From the NCBI GenBank assembly GCA_016783965.1, contig JADHVO010000004.1:372001-436000 (forward strand): a stretch of 64,000 nucleotides of DNA, in the 5' to 3' direction. This document shows positions 24,625-32,852 of this stretch, one piece after another. Numbering within the stretch: position 1 is the stretch's first letter; each line of letters begins with the position of its first letter. The notes beneath the pieces are model-generated. The model was given only the letters and a program-made list of their open reading frames with translations. It had not been told where the DNA came from and ran no database searches. The translations under genes and the position numbers were made by a program. This stretch comes from Alphaproteobacteria bacterium. GTDB lineage: Bacteria > Pseudomonadota > Alphaproteobacteria > Micropepsales > Micropepsaceae.

Positions 24625-25245
24625 TCAGGCCGCTTCGGCGATGTGATCGAGTTGGAGCACCGGAATGCGCGACTTCTTGCGGTCACGGAACATCTGCAAC
24701 GTCGCGGCAGTGATCGTGATCGACATGGCGCCGATCACTTCATTGCCGACCTGACGCGGCTCACCCAGCATCTCGCATTCCCAGCCGACCGCGAGGAGCG
24801 CAGAGAGCCACTGGATATGCGCCACGCAGGTGTACGTGTTGATGCCGTAGAGCAGGCCGAACTCGCAGAGCGCAGTGGCGATGCGCCCACGGACCGGACG
24901 CGGCTCGACGTCCCTGTAGGGCGCGGTGCAGAGGCGGGTGATCTCCCATACGTCGTCGCCGCGCGGCACCCCGTTCTCGCAGAGATAGGGGAATACGTCG
25001 CCGAGCAGATGCGGTCCGGTCGAGTTCAGCAGGCGGACGGAGCCCATGTGGCGCTTCCGGGCGGGATCGAGCGCCATAAGATAGATCGCGGCGTCGGTGT
25101 CGAACTGGTCCATCTCGTACTTCCCGTCGACGACCGGGATGTCCCACTTCAATTGATCGACAAAGATCTTCTTGCGGTCGCCATGCATCTGCTCGATCAC
25201 ATCGCGATAGAGGTGCCGGTTGTGCGCCGTGACGACATCGACCAT
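24625..25245 (-). CDS. LuxI-type acyl-homoserine-lactone synthase 2
   Basis: This 206-residue protein keeps the LuxI core: Arg24, Phe28, Trp34 (GDRKKIFVDQLKW), Asp46 and Asp49 (MDQFDTD), Arg71, Glu101 and Arg104 (WEITR). It is clearly diverged from LuxI1, so a different signal is likely. The ATG at 25245 follows GGGAGA by 6 nt; that ribosome site lies inside a 22-bp perfect palindrome. luxR2 ends 77 bp upstream on the same strand, with a second palindrome just past its stop. phyH and luxR1 follow in the same direction. Confidence 0.92.
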   Translation of the reverse strand: MVDVVTAHNRHLYRDVIEQMHGDRKKIFVDQLKWDIPVVDGKYEMDQFDTDAAIYLMALDPARKRHMGSVRLLNSTGPHLLGDVFPYLCENGVPRGDDVWEITRLCTAPYRDVEPRPVRGRIATALCEFGLLYGINTYTCVAHIQWLSALLAVGWECEMLGEPRQVGNEVIGAMSITITAATLQMFRDRKKSRIPVLQLDHIAEAA

Positions 25246-25251
25246 GAGAAG

Positions 25252-25273
25252 TCTCCCGGGAATTCCCGGGAGA
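25252..25273 (-). promoter_or_regulatory. 22-bp perfect palindrome covering the luxI2 ribosome binding site
   Basis: The half-site TCTCCCGGGAA is followed directly by its exact reverse complement. On the minus strand the last six bases are GGGAGA, the Shine-Dalgarno of luxI2, 6 nt before the ATG. As DNA it could bind a dimeric regulator; as RNA it would fold and hide the ribosome site. Confidence 0.65.
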
Positions 25274-25302
25274 ACGGTCGCACCGAACGCCGTTACGCAA
25301 CG

Positions 25303-25320
25303 ATCCCCTAGTTAGGGGAT
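25303..25320 (-). promoter_or_regulatory. Lux-box-like palindrome upstream of luxI2
   Basis: ATCCCCTA-GT-TAGGGGAT, a perfect 18-bp element, starts 58 bp upstream of the luxI2 ATG and ends 2 bp from the luxR2 stop. No T run follows on the minus strand, which speaks against a plain terminator. Confidence 0.65.
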
Positions 25321-25322
25321 GC

Positions 25323-26090
25323 TCAATTCGGCATGAGATCGGCGAAGGCGATGTGGTTGTCGAACAGCGTCCGCACGATGAGCTGCATCCGCGTGGCGAC
25401 GCCGTATTTCCGCTTGGCGTCCTCCATGTGCTGATGCGCGGTCTCGTAACCGATGTCGAGAATCTGGGCGATGTCGCGGTCGCTCTTCCCCTGGCCCGCG
25501 AGGACGACGCAGTCGAGCTGGCGGCGTGTGAGCCTGGGTGGCGACGGGGCGCGACGAAGATGGGGTTTCTTCGCCGGGGTGCTTTCGACAACCCGGCGCG
25601 CGGCTTCGAAGGCAAAACAACCCATGTATTGCGCCATCGGCAGGAGCTCGTTCGGTATTTTCCGGCCGTTCTTGATCGAGAAGGTGCAGGAGGCAATGCG
25701 CTCGCCGGGAATATGGATGGGGACCGTGAACCCGTTGCCCAACCCGGCCTCGCGCGCGGCCGCGAGCATTTCGCGCTGCTTCGGTGAGAGCGCGATCATG
25801 TTCGGCACGTCTTCCCAGGTGAAAGGTACGAACGACGTCTGACACGCAACATGCACCGGGTCGTCGCAGAAGTAGTTGCGCTCGCGGATGATGCTCTCCC
25901 AGTCCTCCGGGAAGTCGTGCAGATGAACGCGCTTTTCGTGTGCGTGCACCATGCCGGCATGGTGCACCAGAGCATAGTAGTCGAAGCCCAGAGAGCGTAC
26001 GAACCCATCGAGCAGCGTTCGTAATTCGTCAAGATCCGTAATCCGATTGGCTGCGCTGACGAATTGTGCAACCTCAGAAAACCGACTCAT
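25323..26090 (-). CDS. LuxR-family quorum-sensing regulator 2
   Basis: This 255-residue protein has an autoinducer-binding domain (about 10-165) and a LuxR HTH (about 190-245; LTRRQLDCVVLAGQGKSDRD, then ETAHQHMEDAKRKY). Conserved Trp64, Asp77, Pro78 and Trp92 are present; the TraR Tyr61 position is Ile68. The ATG at 26090 follows GGAGGGG. It is first in the minus-strand quorum block and directly precedes luxI2, so the two are probable partners. The 212 bp upstream to the quinone oxidoreductase gene hold no clear lux-type palindrome. Confidence 0.92.
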   Translation of the reverse strand: MSRFSEVAQFVSAANRITDLDELRTLLDGFVRSLGFDYYALVHHAGMVHAHEKRVHLHDFPEDWESIIRERNYFCDDPVHVACQTSFVPFTWEDVPNMIALSPKQREMLAAAREAGLGNGFTVPIHIPGERIASCTFSIKNGRKIPNELLPMAQYMGCFAFEAARRVVESTPAKKPHLRRAPSPPRLTRRQLDCVVLAGQGKSDRDIAQILDIGYETAHQHMEDAKRKYGVATRMQLIVRTLFDNHIAFADLMPN

Positions 26091-26302
26091 TACGCCCCTC
26101 CAAGACCATCCGGCGCGCCGCAACGCGCGCGCCGGTACGCAAGCCTTTGCCCCACTGCAAGATTACACGGTTATCAGGAACACCTGAAACGCATGGTTGC
26201 AATTCCAGCCCGCAACATCTGGGAGTGACCTCGACGACATTCAAACAAAATCAATGGCTTGTTGGGTCACGCCTGAGAGCTTGTCGGCAGCGGTTAGGGA
26301 TT

Positions 26303-27265
26303 CTACGGAATGAGCAGCACCCGACCGACCGCTTGGCGGCTTTCGATGTAGGCATGGGCAGCAGCGGCTTCCGCGAGCGGGAACGTCTTGTCGATGAGGA
26401 CCTTCAAGCTGCCATTTGCGACCTCGTCGACCAATTGCTGGATCATGTTGTGGACGCGATCTGTCGCGATTTCGGCGCCCAGAAATACGCCGGACAGTGT
26501 GCGGTTGCCGCCCATGAGTGAGCCGACGTCGACGCGCATCGGCTCGCGGCCGGCGGCGCCGACCATCGAGACGCGTCCGCGATAAGCGAGGCTCAGGATC
26601 GAACCTTGGAGCGTAGAGCCGCCAACGGAATCGACCACCAGGTTCACGCCCTTGTTGTCCGTGAGTTTCATGACCGACTGCACGACATCGTGGGTCCGGT
26701 AGTTAATGCCGTCGTCGAGACCAAGCGGCTTCAGGCGTGCGAGGCGCTCGTCGCCGGAGGCCGTTGCGAGGACGCGCGCGCCTGCGCGCTTGGCGAGCTG
26801 GATTGCGGCTACGCCCACGCCGGACGCGCCGGCCTGCACCAGCACGGTCTCGCCGGCCTTGAGATGGCCGAACTCGAACAGGCAGTCATGTGCGGTGCCG
26901 AATGGCACCGGCACGGCGGCAGCGAGCTTCACATCGCAGCCGCCGGGAATTTTCCACGCAGTACGTGCGGCAACGGCGCGAAGTTCAGCATGGCTGCCAT
27001 TGAAGCCGGTGGTCACAGCCTTGTCGCCGATCTTGAAATTCTTCACCTCGGCACCGACGGCAACGACTTCACCGGCCGCCTGGTAGCCCACGATGTGCGG
27101 ACGGCCCATCAGCGCGCCGCCCTGGCGGTTCAGCGTGTCGCCGCCTTCGATGGACACCGCTTCCACCTTGATGATGATACCGGTCGGCGTTAGCTGAGGA
27201 TCGGGCACGGTTTCGTATTTGAGGACGGAGGGCGGTCCGTTTTCGTAGTAGACGGCGGCTTTCAT
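26303..27265 (-). CDS. Zinc-type alcohol dehydrogenase superfamily / quinone oxidoreductase
   Basis: This 320-residue MDR-family enzyme has an N-terminal GroES-like domain and a Rossmann NADPH site (AGASGVGVAAIQLAK, about residues 147-161). Zinc-ligand cysteines are not evident, as in quinone oxidoreductases (QOR/zeta-crystallin group). It would reduce quinones or enoyl compounds with NADPH. The ATG at 27265 follows GGGAGAACGCC; the longer frame to 27469 crosses the promoter gap. It diverges from the thiolase gene. Confidence 0.87.
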   Translation of the reverse strand: MKAAVYYENGPPSVLKYETVPDPQLTPTGIIIKVEAVSIEGGDTLNRQGGALMGRPHIVGYQAAGEVVAVGAEVKNFKIGDKAVTTGFNGSHAELRAVAARTAWKIPGGCDVKLAAAVPVPFGTAHDCLFEFGHLKAGETVLVQAGASGVGVAAIQLAKRAGARVLATASGDERLARLKPLGLDDGINYRTHDVVQSVMKLTDNKGVNLVVDSVGGSTLQGSILSLAYRGRVSMVGAAGREPMRVDVGSLMGGNRTLSGVFLGAEIATDRVHNMIQQLVDEVANGSLKVLIDKTFPLAEAAAAHAYIESRQAVGRVLLIP

Positions 27266-27416
27266 GGCGTTCTCCCGAATGGCGTTTTGGCGCACGCTAT
27301 CCCGTCCGGGTTCGGACACAAGATGTGGGATTCTACACGACAGAATTGTTTTTGCGTTTTTGAGGTTTGGCCCTCCCCCTCCAGGGTCCGCGAAAGCAAG
27401 GCAAAGGTTGGATCGA

Positions 27417-27431
27417 CGCCAAGGGTTGGCG
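27417..27431 (+). promoter_or_regulatory. Inverted repeat ahead of the thiolase gene
   Basis: CGCCAA-GGG-TTGGCG, 6-bp arms with a 3-bp spacer, lies 36 bp before the thiolase ATG in the 202-bp divergent gap. Position suits an operator; no regulator gene is adjacent. Confidence 0.35.
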
Positions 27432-27467
27432 CTATTCTGGCACCGAATCTGACGAGGTTTTCTTATC

Positions 27468-28682
27468 ATGTCGGCTGCAAACGAGGCCTATATCTGCGAC
27501 GCGGTGCGTACGCCGATCGCGCGTTACGGCGGCGGCCTTGCCTATGTGCGCGCCGACGACCTGGCGGCGATCCCGATCAAGGCGCTGATGGCGCGCAATG
27601 CCGCCGTCGACTGGGCCTCTGTAGACGAGGTCTATCTCGGCTGCGCCAACCAGGCGGGCGAAGACAACCGCAACGTGGCACGCATGGCGGCGTTGTTGTC
27701 GGGGCTGCCGGAGACCGTACCCGGGACCACGATAAATCGCTTGTGCGCGAGCGGGCTGGATGCGGTGGGCAGCGCCGCCCGGGCGGTGAAGACAGGCGAA
27801 GTCTCGCTCGCCATCGCGGGCGGCGTGGAGAGCATGACGCGTGCCCCCTTCGTGATGGGAAAGGCCGAGAGCGCGTTTCCCCGCGCGGCGGAGAACCACG
27901 ACACCACCATCGGCTGGCGCTTCATCAATCCGAAGATGAAACAGATTTACGGCACGGACTCGATGCCGGAAACCGGCGAGAACGTGGCCGAGGCCTATCA
28001 GATCTCGCGCGTCGATCAGGATGCCTTCGCCTATCGCAGCCAGCAGAAGGCAGGACGGGCGATCGCGTCGGGCTTCTTCGCGGAAGAGATCGTCGCGGTC
28101 GAGGCGAAGGACGGCAAGGGCAAGCCGGTGCCCTTCACCGCCGACGAGCATCCGCGGCCGCAGACGACACTCGATGATTTGGCAAGGTTGAAAGCGCCGT
28201 TCCGCAATCCGGGCACGGTGACGGCAGGCAATGCCTCCGGAGTGAACGACGGCGCGGCAGCGATGATCATCGCGAGCGAGGCGGTCGCGAAGAAAAACGG
28301 CCTGAAAATACGCGGCCGCGTGCTGGGTATGGCGACGGCCGGCGTGGCCCCCCGGGTGATGGGCGTGGGGCCGGTGCCGGCGACCGAGAAGCTGCTGGCG
28401 CGGCTGGGAATGAAGATCGGCGACTTCGACGTGATCGAGCTGAACGAGGCGTTCGCCAGCCAGTCGCTGGCGGTGCTGCGCGGGCTGGGCCTGCCTGACG
28501 ACGCAGACTTCGTGAACCCGAACGGCGGCGCCATTGCGCTGGGACATCCGCTCGGCATGAGCGGCGCGCGGCTGGCGCTGACCGCGTTGCATCAGCTCGA
28601 GAAGACCGGCGGCAAGCGGGCGCTGGCGACGCTGTGCGTTGGCGTGGGCCAAGGCGTAGCACTGGCCATTGAGCGGGTGTGA
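27468..28682 (+). CDS. pcaF: Acetyl-CoA acyltransferase, 3-oxoadipyl-CoA thiolase-like
   Basis: This 404-residue thiolase has the nucleophile Cys93 (NRLCASGLD), the catalytic His in AIALGHPLG and the C-terminal Cys in TLCVGVGQG. The stretches [19 protein letters not shown] and GWRFINPKM with [12 protein letters not shown] match the 3-oxoadipyl-CoA thiolase (PcaF/PaaJ) branch, which splits 3-oxoadipyl-CoA to succinyl-CoA and acetyl-CoA in the beta-ketoadipate pathway. No other pca gene is in view, so it may serve another beta-oxidation route. The ATG at 27468 has GAGG 10 nt upstream. Confidence 0.85.
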   Translation: MSAANEAYICDAVRTPIARYGGGLAYVRADDLAAIPIKALMARNAAVDWASVDEVYLGCANQAGEDNRNVARMAALLSGLPETVPGTTINRLCASGLDAVGSAARAVKTGEVSLAIAGGVESMTRAPFVMGKAESAFPRAAENHDTTIGWRFINPKMKQIYGTDSMPETGENVAEAYQISRVDQDAFAYRSQQKAGRAIASGFFAEEIVAVEAKDGKGKPVPFTADEHPRPQTTLDDLARLKAPFRNPGTVTAGNASGVNDGAAAMIIASEAVAKKNGLKIRGRVLGMATAGVAPRVMGVGPVPATEKLLARLGMKIGDFDVIELNEAFASQSLAVLRGLGLPDDADFVNPNGGAIALGHPLGMSGARLALTALHQLEKTGGKRALATLCVGVGQGVALAIERV

Positions 28683-28684
28683 CG

Positions 28685-29101
28685 ATGCGAATGGCGGCCG
28701 CGGCTGTTATGGTATTGGTGATGTGCTGCGGCGCGCTTGCCGCCGACCCGCCGAAGGTCAACGTGCAGCCGGTGACGCGCACCAACACGACCGTTACCGG
28801 CCAGCCGATTGCGGTGCCCCAGAACCCGGACGTCATCGTGTCGATTGCAACCTTTCCAGTCGGCGCGCGGCTGCCGGAGCACCAACATCCGCATCCGCAC
28901 TACGTCTATGTTCTGGAAGGCGTGCTGACGGTGGTGAACACCGAGACCAAGAAGACGTTCGACGTGAAGGCCGGCGACTTCGTGGTCGAGATGCAGGACA
29001 CCTGGCACTACGGCATCAACAACGGGACGGTGCCGGTAAAGCTGCTGGTCATCGACCAGGTGCCGGCCGGCACGCCGAACAACATGAAGCCGAAGCGATA
29101 A
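28685..29101 (+). CDS. Exported cupin-domain protein
   Basis: This 138-residue protein begins with a signal peptide (core AAAAVMVLVMCCGALA, cleavage likely after residue 20). A single cupin follows: HQHPHPHYVYVLEG (metal-binding His motif 1) and a second motif with VEMQDTWHYGINNG. It is periplasmic. The metal and substrate are not known. It starts 2 bp after the thiolase stop and is probably co-transcribed; a GTG start that overlaps the thiolase gene is also possible. Confidence 0.8.
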   Translation: MRMAAAAVMVLVMCCGALAADPPKVNVQPVTRTNTTVTGQPIAVPQNPDVIVSIATFPVGARLPEHQHPHPHYVYVLEGVLTVVNTETKKTFDVKAGDFVVEMQDTWHYGINNGTVPVKLLVIDQVPAGTPNNMKPKR

Positions 29102-29384
29102 GGCCTCGCGCTGCAGTCCCTGACAGGCACCGGCAAATTCGCGGCGCACACGGCGCCAAACCCTCCGCTGACGATCCGACCGGCCCGCAATCATTGGACC
29201 AGGGTCCAACCCAATCGGTTCTTGATTCCAGTGCACAATTGGTTGTCGGTTTCACTTGCGGCAATTACGGCCAGGGCTTGATCTGGAACGGTTGGCGCGA
29301 GAATCTGATTCCGCAGGCCATTATCCCGGCCATCTCGCAATGAATGCGGGGAGGTCGACAAAATCGCGAAGCGACCGATCGGTC
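29102..29384 (+). other. Intergenic region between convergent cupin and TPR genes
   Basis: No gene is supported in this 283-bp stretch. It holds a palindrome TTGGACC-AG-GGTCCAA (29194-29209). Next to the TPR stop are GACCGATCGGTC and a weak hairpin (TCGC-TTC-GCGA) followed by TTTT on the minus strand, which may end the flagellar operon. Confidence 0.5.
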
Positions 29385-32300
29385 CTAGTTCGTCGCGGTT
29401 GGCGCAGCAGATGCCGTCGGCGCAGCAGGTGCAGCAGCAGGCGCAACAGCCGAAGGCGCCACGCTCGACACCGGAATGCTCTGATAGTGCTTGCGGAAGT
29501 CCCGCATGAAATTCTGGAGCGTATCCACCGCCGCGATCTGCGCCGCCTTGTTGCGGAAATCGACACCATGGCTGTCGATGTTCTGCGCCAGCACCGCGAA
29601 CGCCGTCGCGTCCGGCGTCTTCGTCATCTTCGGCCCGAACGCGGTGCGCAGCCGGTCCAGGCTCGCCTGGTCGTTCGCCAGCGAATAGGCGACCGCCGCG
29701 CGCATCACCATCAGCCGGTCGTCGGCCGACAGCGGCGCCGCATCGGCGGCGCGCGTGCCCAGCAATTCCTCTGCCTTCTGGCCTGCCACGGCCCAGTTGC
29801 CGCTCTCCCAGTAGATGTCGGCGCGCAGCCGCTGGGTGTCCGCTGCGGTGTCGACGTCGGTCAGGTCGAGCGCGTAATTCCACTGTTTCAGTGCGGCGAA
29901 CGCGCGCGCCTCCAGCAGCATGCGCTGGTGCTGCATGTCGTCGGGCAGCGTGGCGATGGCGGTGGAGCGGATGGTGTCAAGCGCCTGCTGCGGCTTCTCA
30001 TCCATCAGATAGACCATCGCCAGCCGCGTCGCGACCTGCGCCCGCGCCACGCCGTCCAGGCGCTTGTCGATCTGGTACCTCAGAAGCTTCTCCGCCGGCT
30101 CCAGCAGGTCGACCGCGATCAGGCGGTCCGACATTTTGCGGATCATCTCGTCGCCGTCCGGCCCGATCGGCGTCAGCTCGATAAAGTCGAAGAAGATCGC
30201 CAGCGAGTCGACGGGCTTCAGCTTGTCAGCCTTGCCCTTGATGAACAGGTCCGCGAACGCGGCGCGCATGTCGTCCTGCGCGTGCCGCGCCCGCTCGTCG
30301 CCGGGAAACGCCTCGACCGCGACCTTCAGCGTGCGCAGGCCCTCGCGCCATTCCTGCTTGGCGAAATACAGCGAAGCCAGCTTGCGCAACGTCTTCATCT
30401 CCAGCGCGTCGCCGCGCCAGCGGAAGCGCAGGCTCTCCAGGCTCTGGATCGCCGCCTGCTCGCTGATTACGCCGCCGTCCAGAGCCGCGACTGTGCGGTA
30501 ATAGACCGATTGTGCCGCGGCCGCGTCGTCGCCGCTGCGCTCGACCGCGTTGAACATCGCGCCGGCTTCCTGGTCGTGCCCCTCCGCCGCCAGCAGACGC
30601 GCCCGGATGAGGTTCGCCTCGATCTGTGCCTTGGCCGAGATGTTGCTCCCCACACTCAGCATCACGCCATCGGCGACTGCGATATTGCCGAGCGCCATCG
30701 CCGCTTGTGCTCTTGCGATGCGCGCGCGCGCCTGCCATTCGGGCGTGTACTGCTTGAGCACCGGATCGGCGCGGTTCAGGTCGTTCAGCGCCGCCTGCCA
30801 GTCCTCCTGCGCCGCTTCGGCCAGCCCGCGCCACAGCGCCGCGTTCGGATCGCTGTCGAACTGCGCCCCGGCAATGTCGTTCTTCGCATCGCGCGTGCGT
30901 CCCATCATGTAGTCCGCCGCGGCGCGCAGCGTCAGAAGCTGCCGGTCGCTTTGCAGCCCCGGATCGTGCCCCTGCATCAGGTTGATCACGCCCAGCGCCT
31001 CGGCGCCAAACTCGTTGGCGACGTAGAACCGCGCCAACGCCAGCCGCGCCGGATTGGCAGAGAGCGAATTGAGCTTGGCAGCCGCTATCACCAGCTCCCG
31101 CTCGGTCAGAAGGAAGCTGCCGTTGCCGGGCTTCGCCCAGTTGGCGAAGTCGATGAAGGTGGCGCTGCCGCGCCCCGCCGCGGCGATTGCGCCCGGCGTG
31201 TTGCCAAACGGCGCCGACGGCGCCGTGAGCGCCAGTCCGCCCGGCCGTGCGATCGTCAGGCGCGAATGATCCAGCCCGACCGTCAGGTCGTCGACATGTG
31301 GCGTCAGCGCCAGGCCGGCCGCCGACTTCATCACGCCGAATTCGACATAGTCATGCGCCGCCGGCATCCCGATGCCGGCCATGGTGGGCACCACGACCAG
31401 CTGATCGCCCGCTATCGGATCGGTCAGCGTCACCGCGCGAGAGGAGCCCGGCAACACCGTCGTCAGTGACGGCGCACTCTCCTGGTTGCGCGAGAAGGCG
31501 ATCGCCTCCGGGTTGCCGTCGTTCGGCCCGATGGTCACGCGCAGGTTCGATCCATCCGCGCGTGCCGCGATCCGGGCCGGCGTCTTCAGCGACACGCGCA
31601 GCACGGCCACGCCATCCTGCGTCGTCGCCTCGACGCCCGCGGGATAGTCGCGCAGCATGCTCCTGAGCTTGGCTACGTCCAGCGCCGGTGAATCCTCCAA
31701 CACGATCCATGCGGTCAGTCCCCGCACAAACGCGGCCGCGCCGCGGTTGGATGCGCCAACGAAGGTGAGCACCGCGCCGTCGCGATTCACTTCGCCGCTG
31801 GCCGTCGGCGCGGCAGCCGGTGCCGGCGTCGCGGCCGCAGGCGGCGGCGTCGTAGCTGCGGGTGCGGACGTCGGTACTGGCGCCGGCTGGGCCGGCTTGT
31901 TCGCATCCGCCAGTTGCAGCGCCGTCGCCGCGATTGCCGCAACTTGGGCGCCGGAAACTGCGTTCGGCTTGGCGGGCGTCGCCGCAGCAGCGGCCGCCAC
32001 CAGCGGTGTGACGCTCGGTGTCGCCATACCAGGCGGGTGATACGCCGCGGCGTCCGCCTTCGGCGCCAGGATGTCGAGCACCACCTTGGTGCCCGACTTG
32101 AAGTCATGGAAACCCGAACTCTGGTCGATATCGAACTCGACCACGGTGGCGCGGTTGTCGATCCGCCACGCCGCGTTCTTCACCCAGGGCGGCGCGAAGC
32201 GCGCGATGGACGACACGTCCATCCGCGCCAGCTCGGAAAAGCGAATGCCGATCTTCCCGGCGCCCGGCATCACTGCGTATTTGACATCGTGTGGCCAGTC

Positions 32301-32801
32301 GAACACCAGCCGCGTGAAGTTCTGGTACGTCCCCGCGCGCACGTTGACGATCGGCAGCGCATTCACATCCATGATCTTCGGCGCGGGCGGCGGGGGCGGC
32401 GGCAGATCCGGCGGTGTCCCCGCGAAGCCCGTCGGCACCAGATCGATCGCGACCTGGTTCGCAGAAGTGCTCGCATGAATGCGCACCGGTTGCGCCAGCG
32501 CGAAGCGGTAGGTGCGGCCCTCAGCATCCACGCGCGGCCCGCCGGCATAGCCCGCTGCGTTCTGCGCGATTGTCGTGGCGGTGATGGAGGTCTTGCGGTC
32601 GAAGACCAGCGTCAAGACGCCGCCGTCGACCGAGGCATGCACGCCGCTCTTGGGCGTGAGGGTGAAGAGCAGTCGAGCGAACCCACCCGAGGTAATGACG
32701 CTCAGCGTGTCGGCTGCGGATGCCGCGCTCGCACCCGCCAGCACGAACGCCAGCGCCACCAGCAACGGGCGGACGAGGCGCGCGGGCATGTCGTTCAGCA
32801 T
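29385..32801 (-). CDS. Large exported TPR-repeat protein of the flagellar locus
   Basis: This 1138-residue protein has a signal peptide (about 1-30, cleavage after ASAASA), then two beta-rich N-terminal modules (about 30-270) resembling AMIN-like segments, a Pro/Ala-rich linker (about 300-345) and a long helical repeat region (about 590-1090) with TPR-like helix pairs. It ends in an Ala/Pro tail. It should be periplasmic or envelope-bound. It is last in the operon fliL-fliM-DUF6468-motE, 51 bp after motE; similar large TPR proteins lie at this place in Caulobacter-like flagellar operons. Its precise role is unknown. Confidence 0.75.
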   Translation of the reverse strand: MLNDMPARLVRPLLVALAFVLAGASAASAADTLSVITSGGFARLLFTLTPKSGVHASVDGGVLTLVFDRKTSITATTIAQNAAGYAGGPRVDAEGRTYRFALAQPVRIHASTSANQVAIDLVPTGFAGTPPDLPPPPPPAPKIMDVNALPIVNVRAGTYQNFTRLVFDWPHDVKYAVMPGAGKIGIRFSELARMDVSSIARFAPPWVKNAAWRIDNRATVVEFDIDQSSGFHDFKSGTKVVLDILAPKADAAAYHPPGMATPSVTPLVAAAAAATPAKPNAVSGAQVAAIAATALQLADANKPAQPAPVPTSAPAATTPPPAAATPAPAAAPTASGEVNRDGAVLTFVGASNRGAAAFVRGLTAWIVLEDSPALDVAKLRSMLRDYPAGVEATTQDGVAVLRVSLKTPARIAARADGSNLRVTIGPNDGNPEAIAFSRNQESAPSLTTVLPGSSRAVTLTDPIAGDQLVVVPTMAGIGMPAAHDYVEFGVMKSAAGLALTPHVDDLTVGLDHSRLTIARPGGLALTAPSAPFGNTPGAIAAAGRGSATFIDFANWAKPGNGSFLLTERELVIAAAKLNSLSANPARLALARFYVANEFGAEALGVINLMQGHDPGLQSDRQLLTLRAAADYMMGRTRDAKNDIAGAQFDSDPNAALWRGLAEAAQEDWQAALNDLNRADPVLKQYTPEWQARARIARAQAAMALGNIAVADGVMLSVGSNISAKAQIEANLIRARLLAAEGHDQEAGAMFNAVERSGDDAAAAQSVYYRTVAALDGGVISEQAAIQSLESLRFRWRGDALEMKTLRKLASLYFAKQEWREGLRTLKVAVEAFPGDERARHAQDDMRAAFADLFIKGKADKLKPVDSLAIFFDFIELTPIGPDGDEMIRKMSDRLIAVDLLEPAEKLLRYQIDKRLDGVARAQVATRLAMVYLMDEKPQQALDTIRSTAIATLPDDMQHQRMLLEARAFAALKQWNYALDLTDVDTAADTQRLRADIYWESGNWAVAGQKAEELLGTRAADAAPLSADDRLMVMRAAVAYSLANDQASLDRLRTAFGPKMTKTPDATAFAVLAQNIDSHGVDFRNKAAQIAAVDTLQNFMRDFRKHYQSIPVSSVAPSAVAPAAAPAAPTASAAPTATN

Positions 32802-32852
32802 CGTGCGTCCATTGTCGGCGGGCGGTCTTAACCGTCCGTAAACCGTGATTCC

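Noticed and set aside
25303..25320. Reading the luxR2-distal palindrome as a plain terminator
   Set aside because: No T run follows in the direction of luxR2 transcription, and its distance to luxI2 equals that of the palindrome at luxI1.
29191..29883. Minus-strand frame at the end of the TPR gene
   Set aside because: It overlaps the TPR gene in another frame and extends into the intergenic region; composition is shadow-like.
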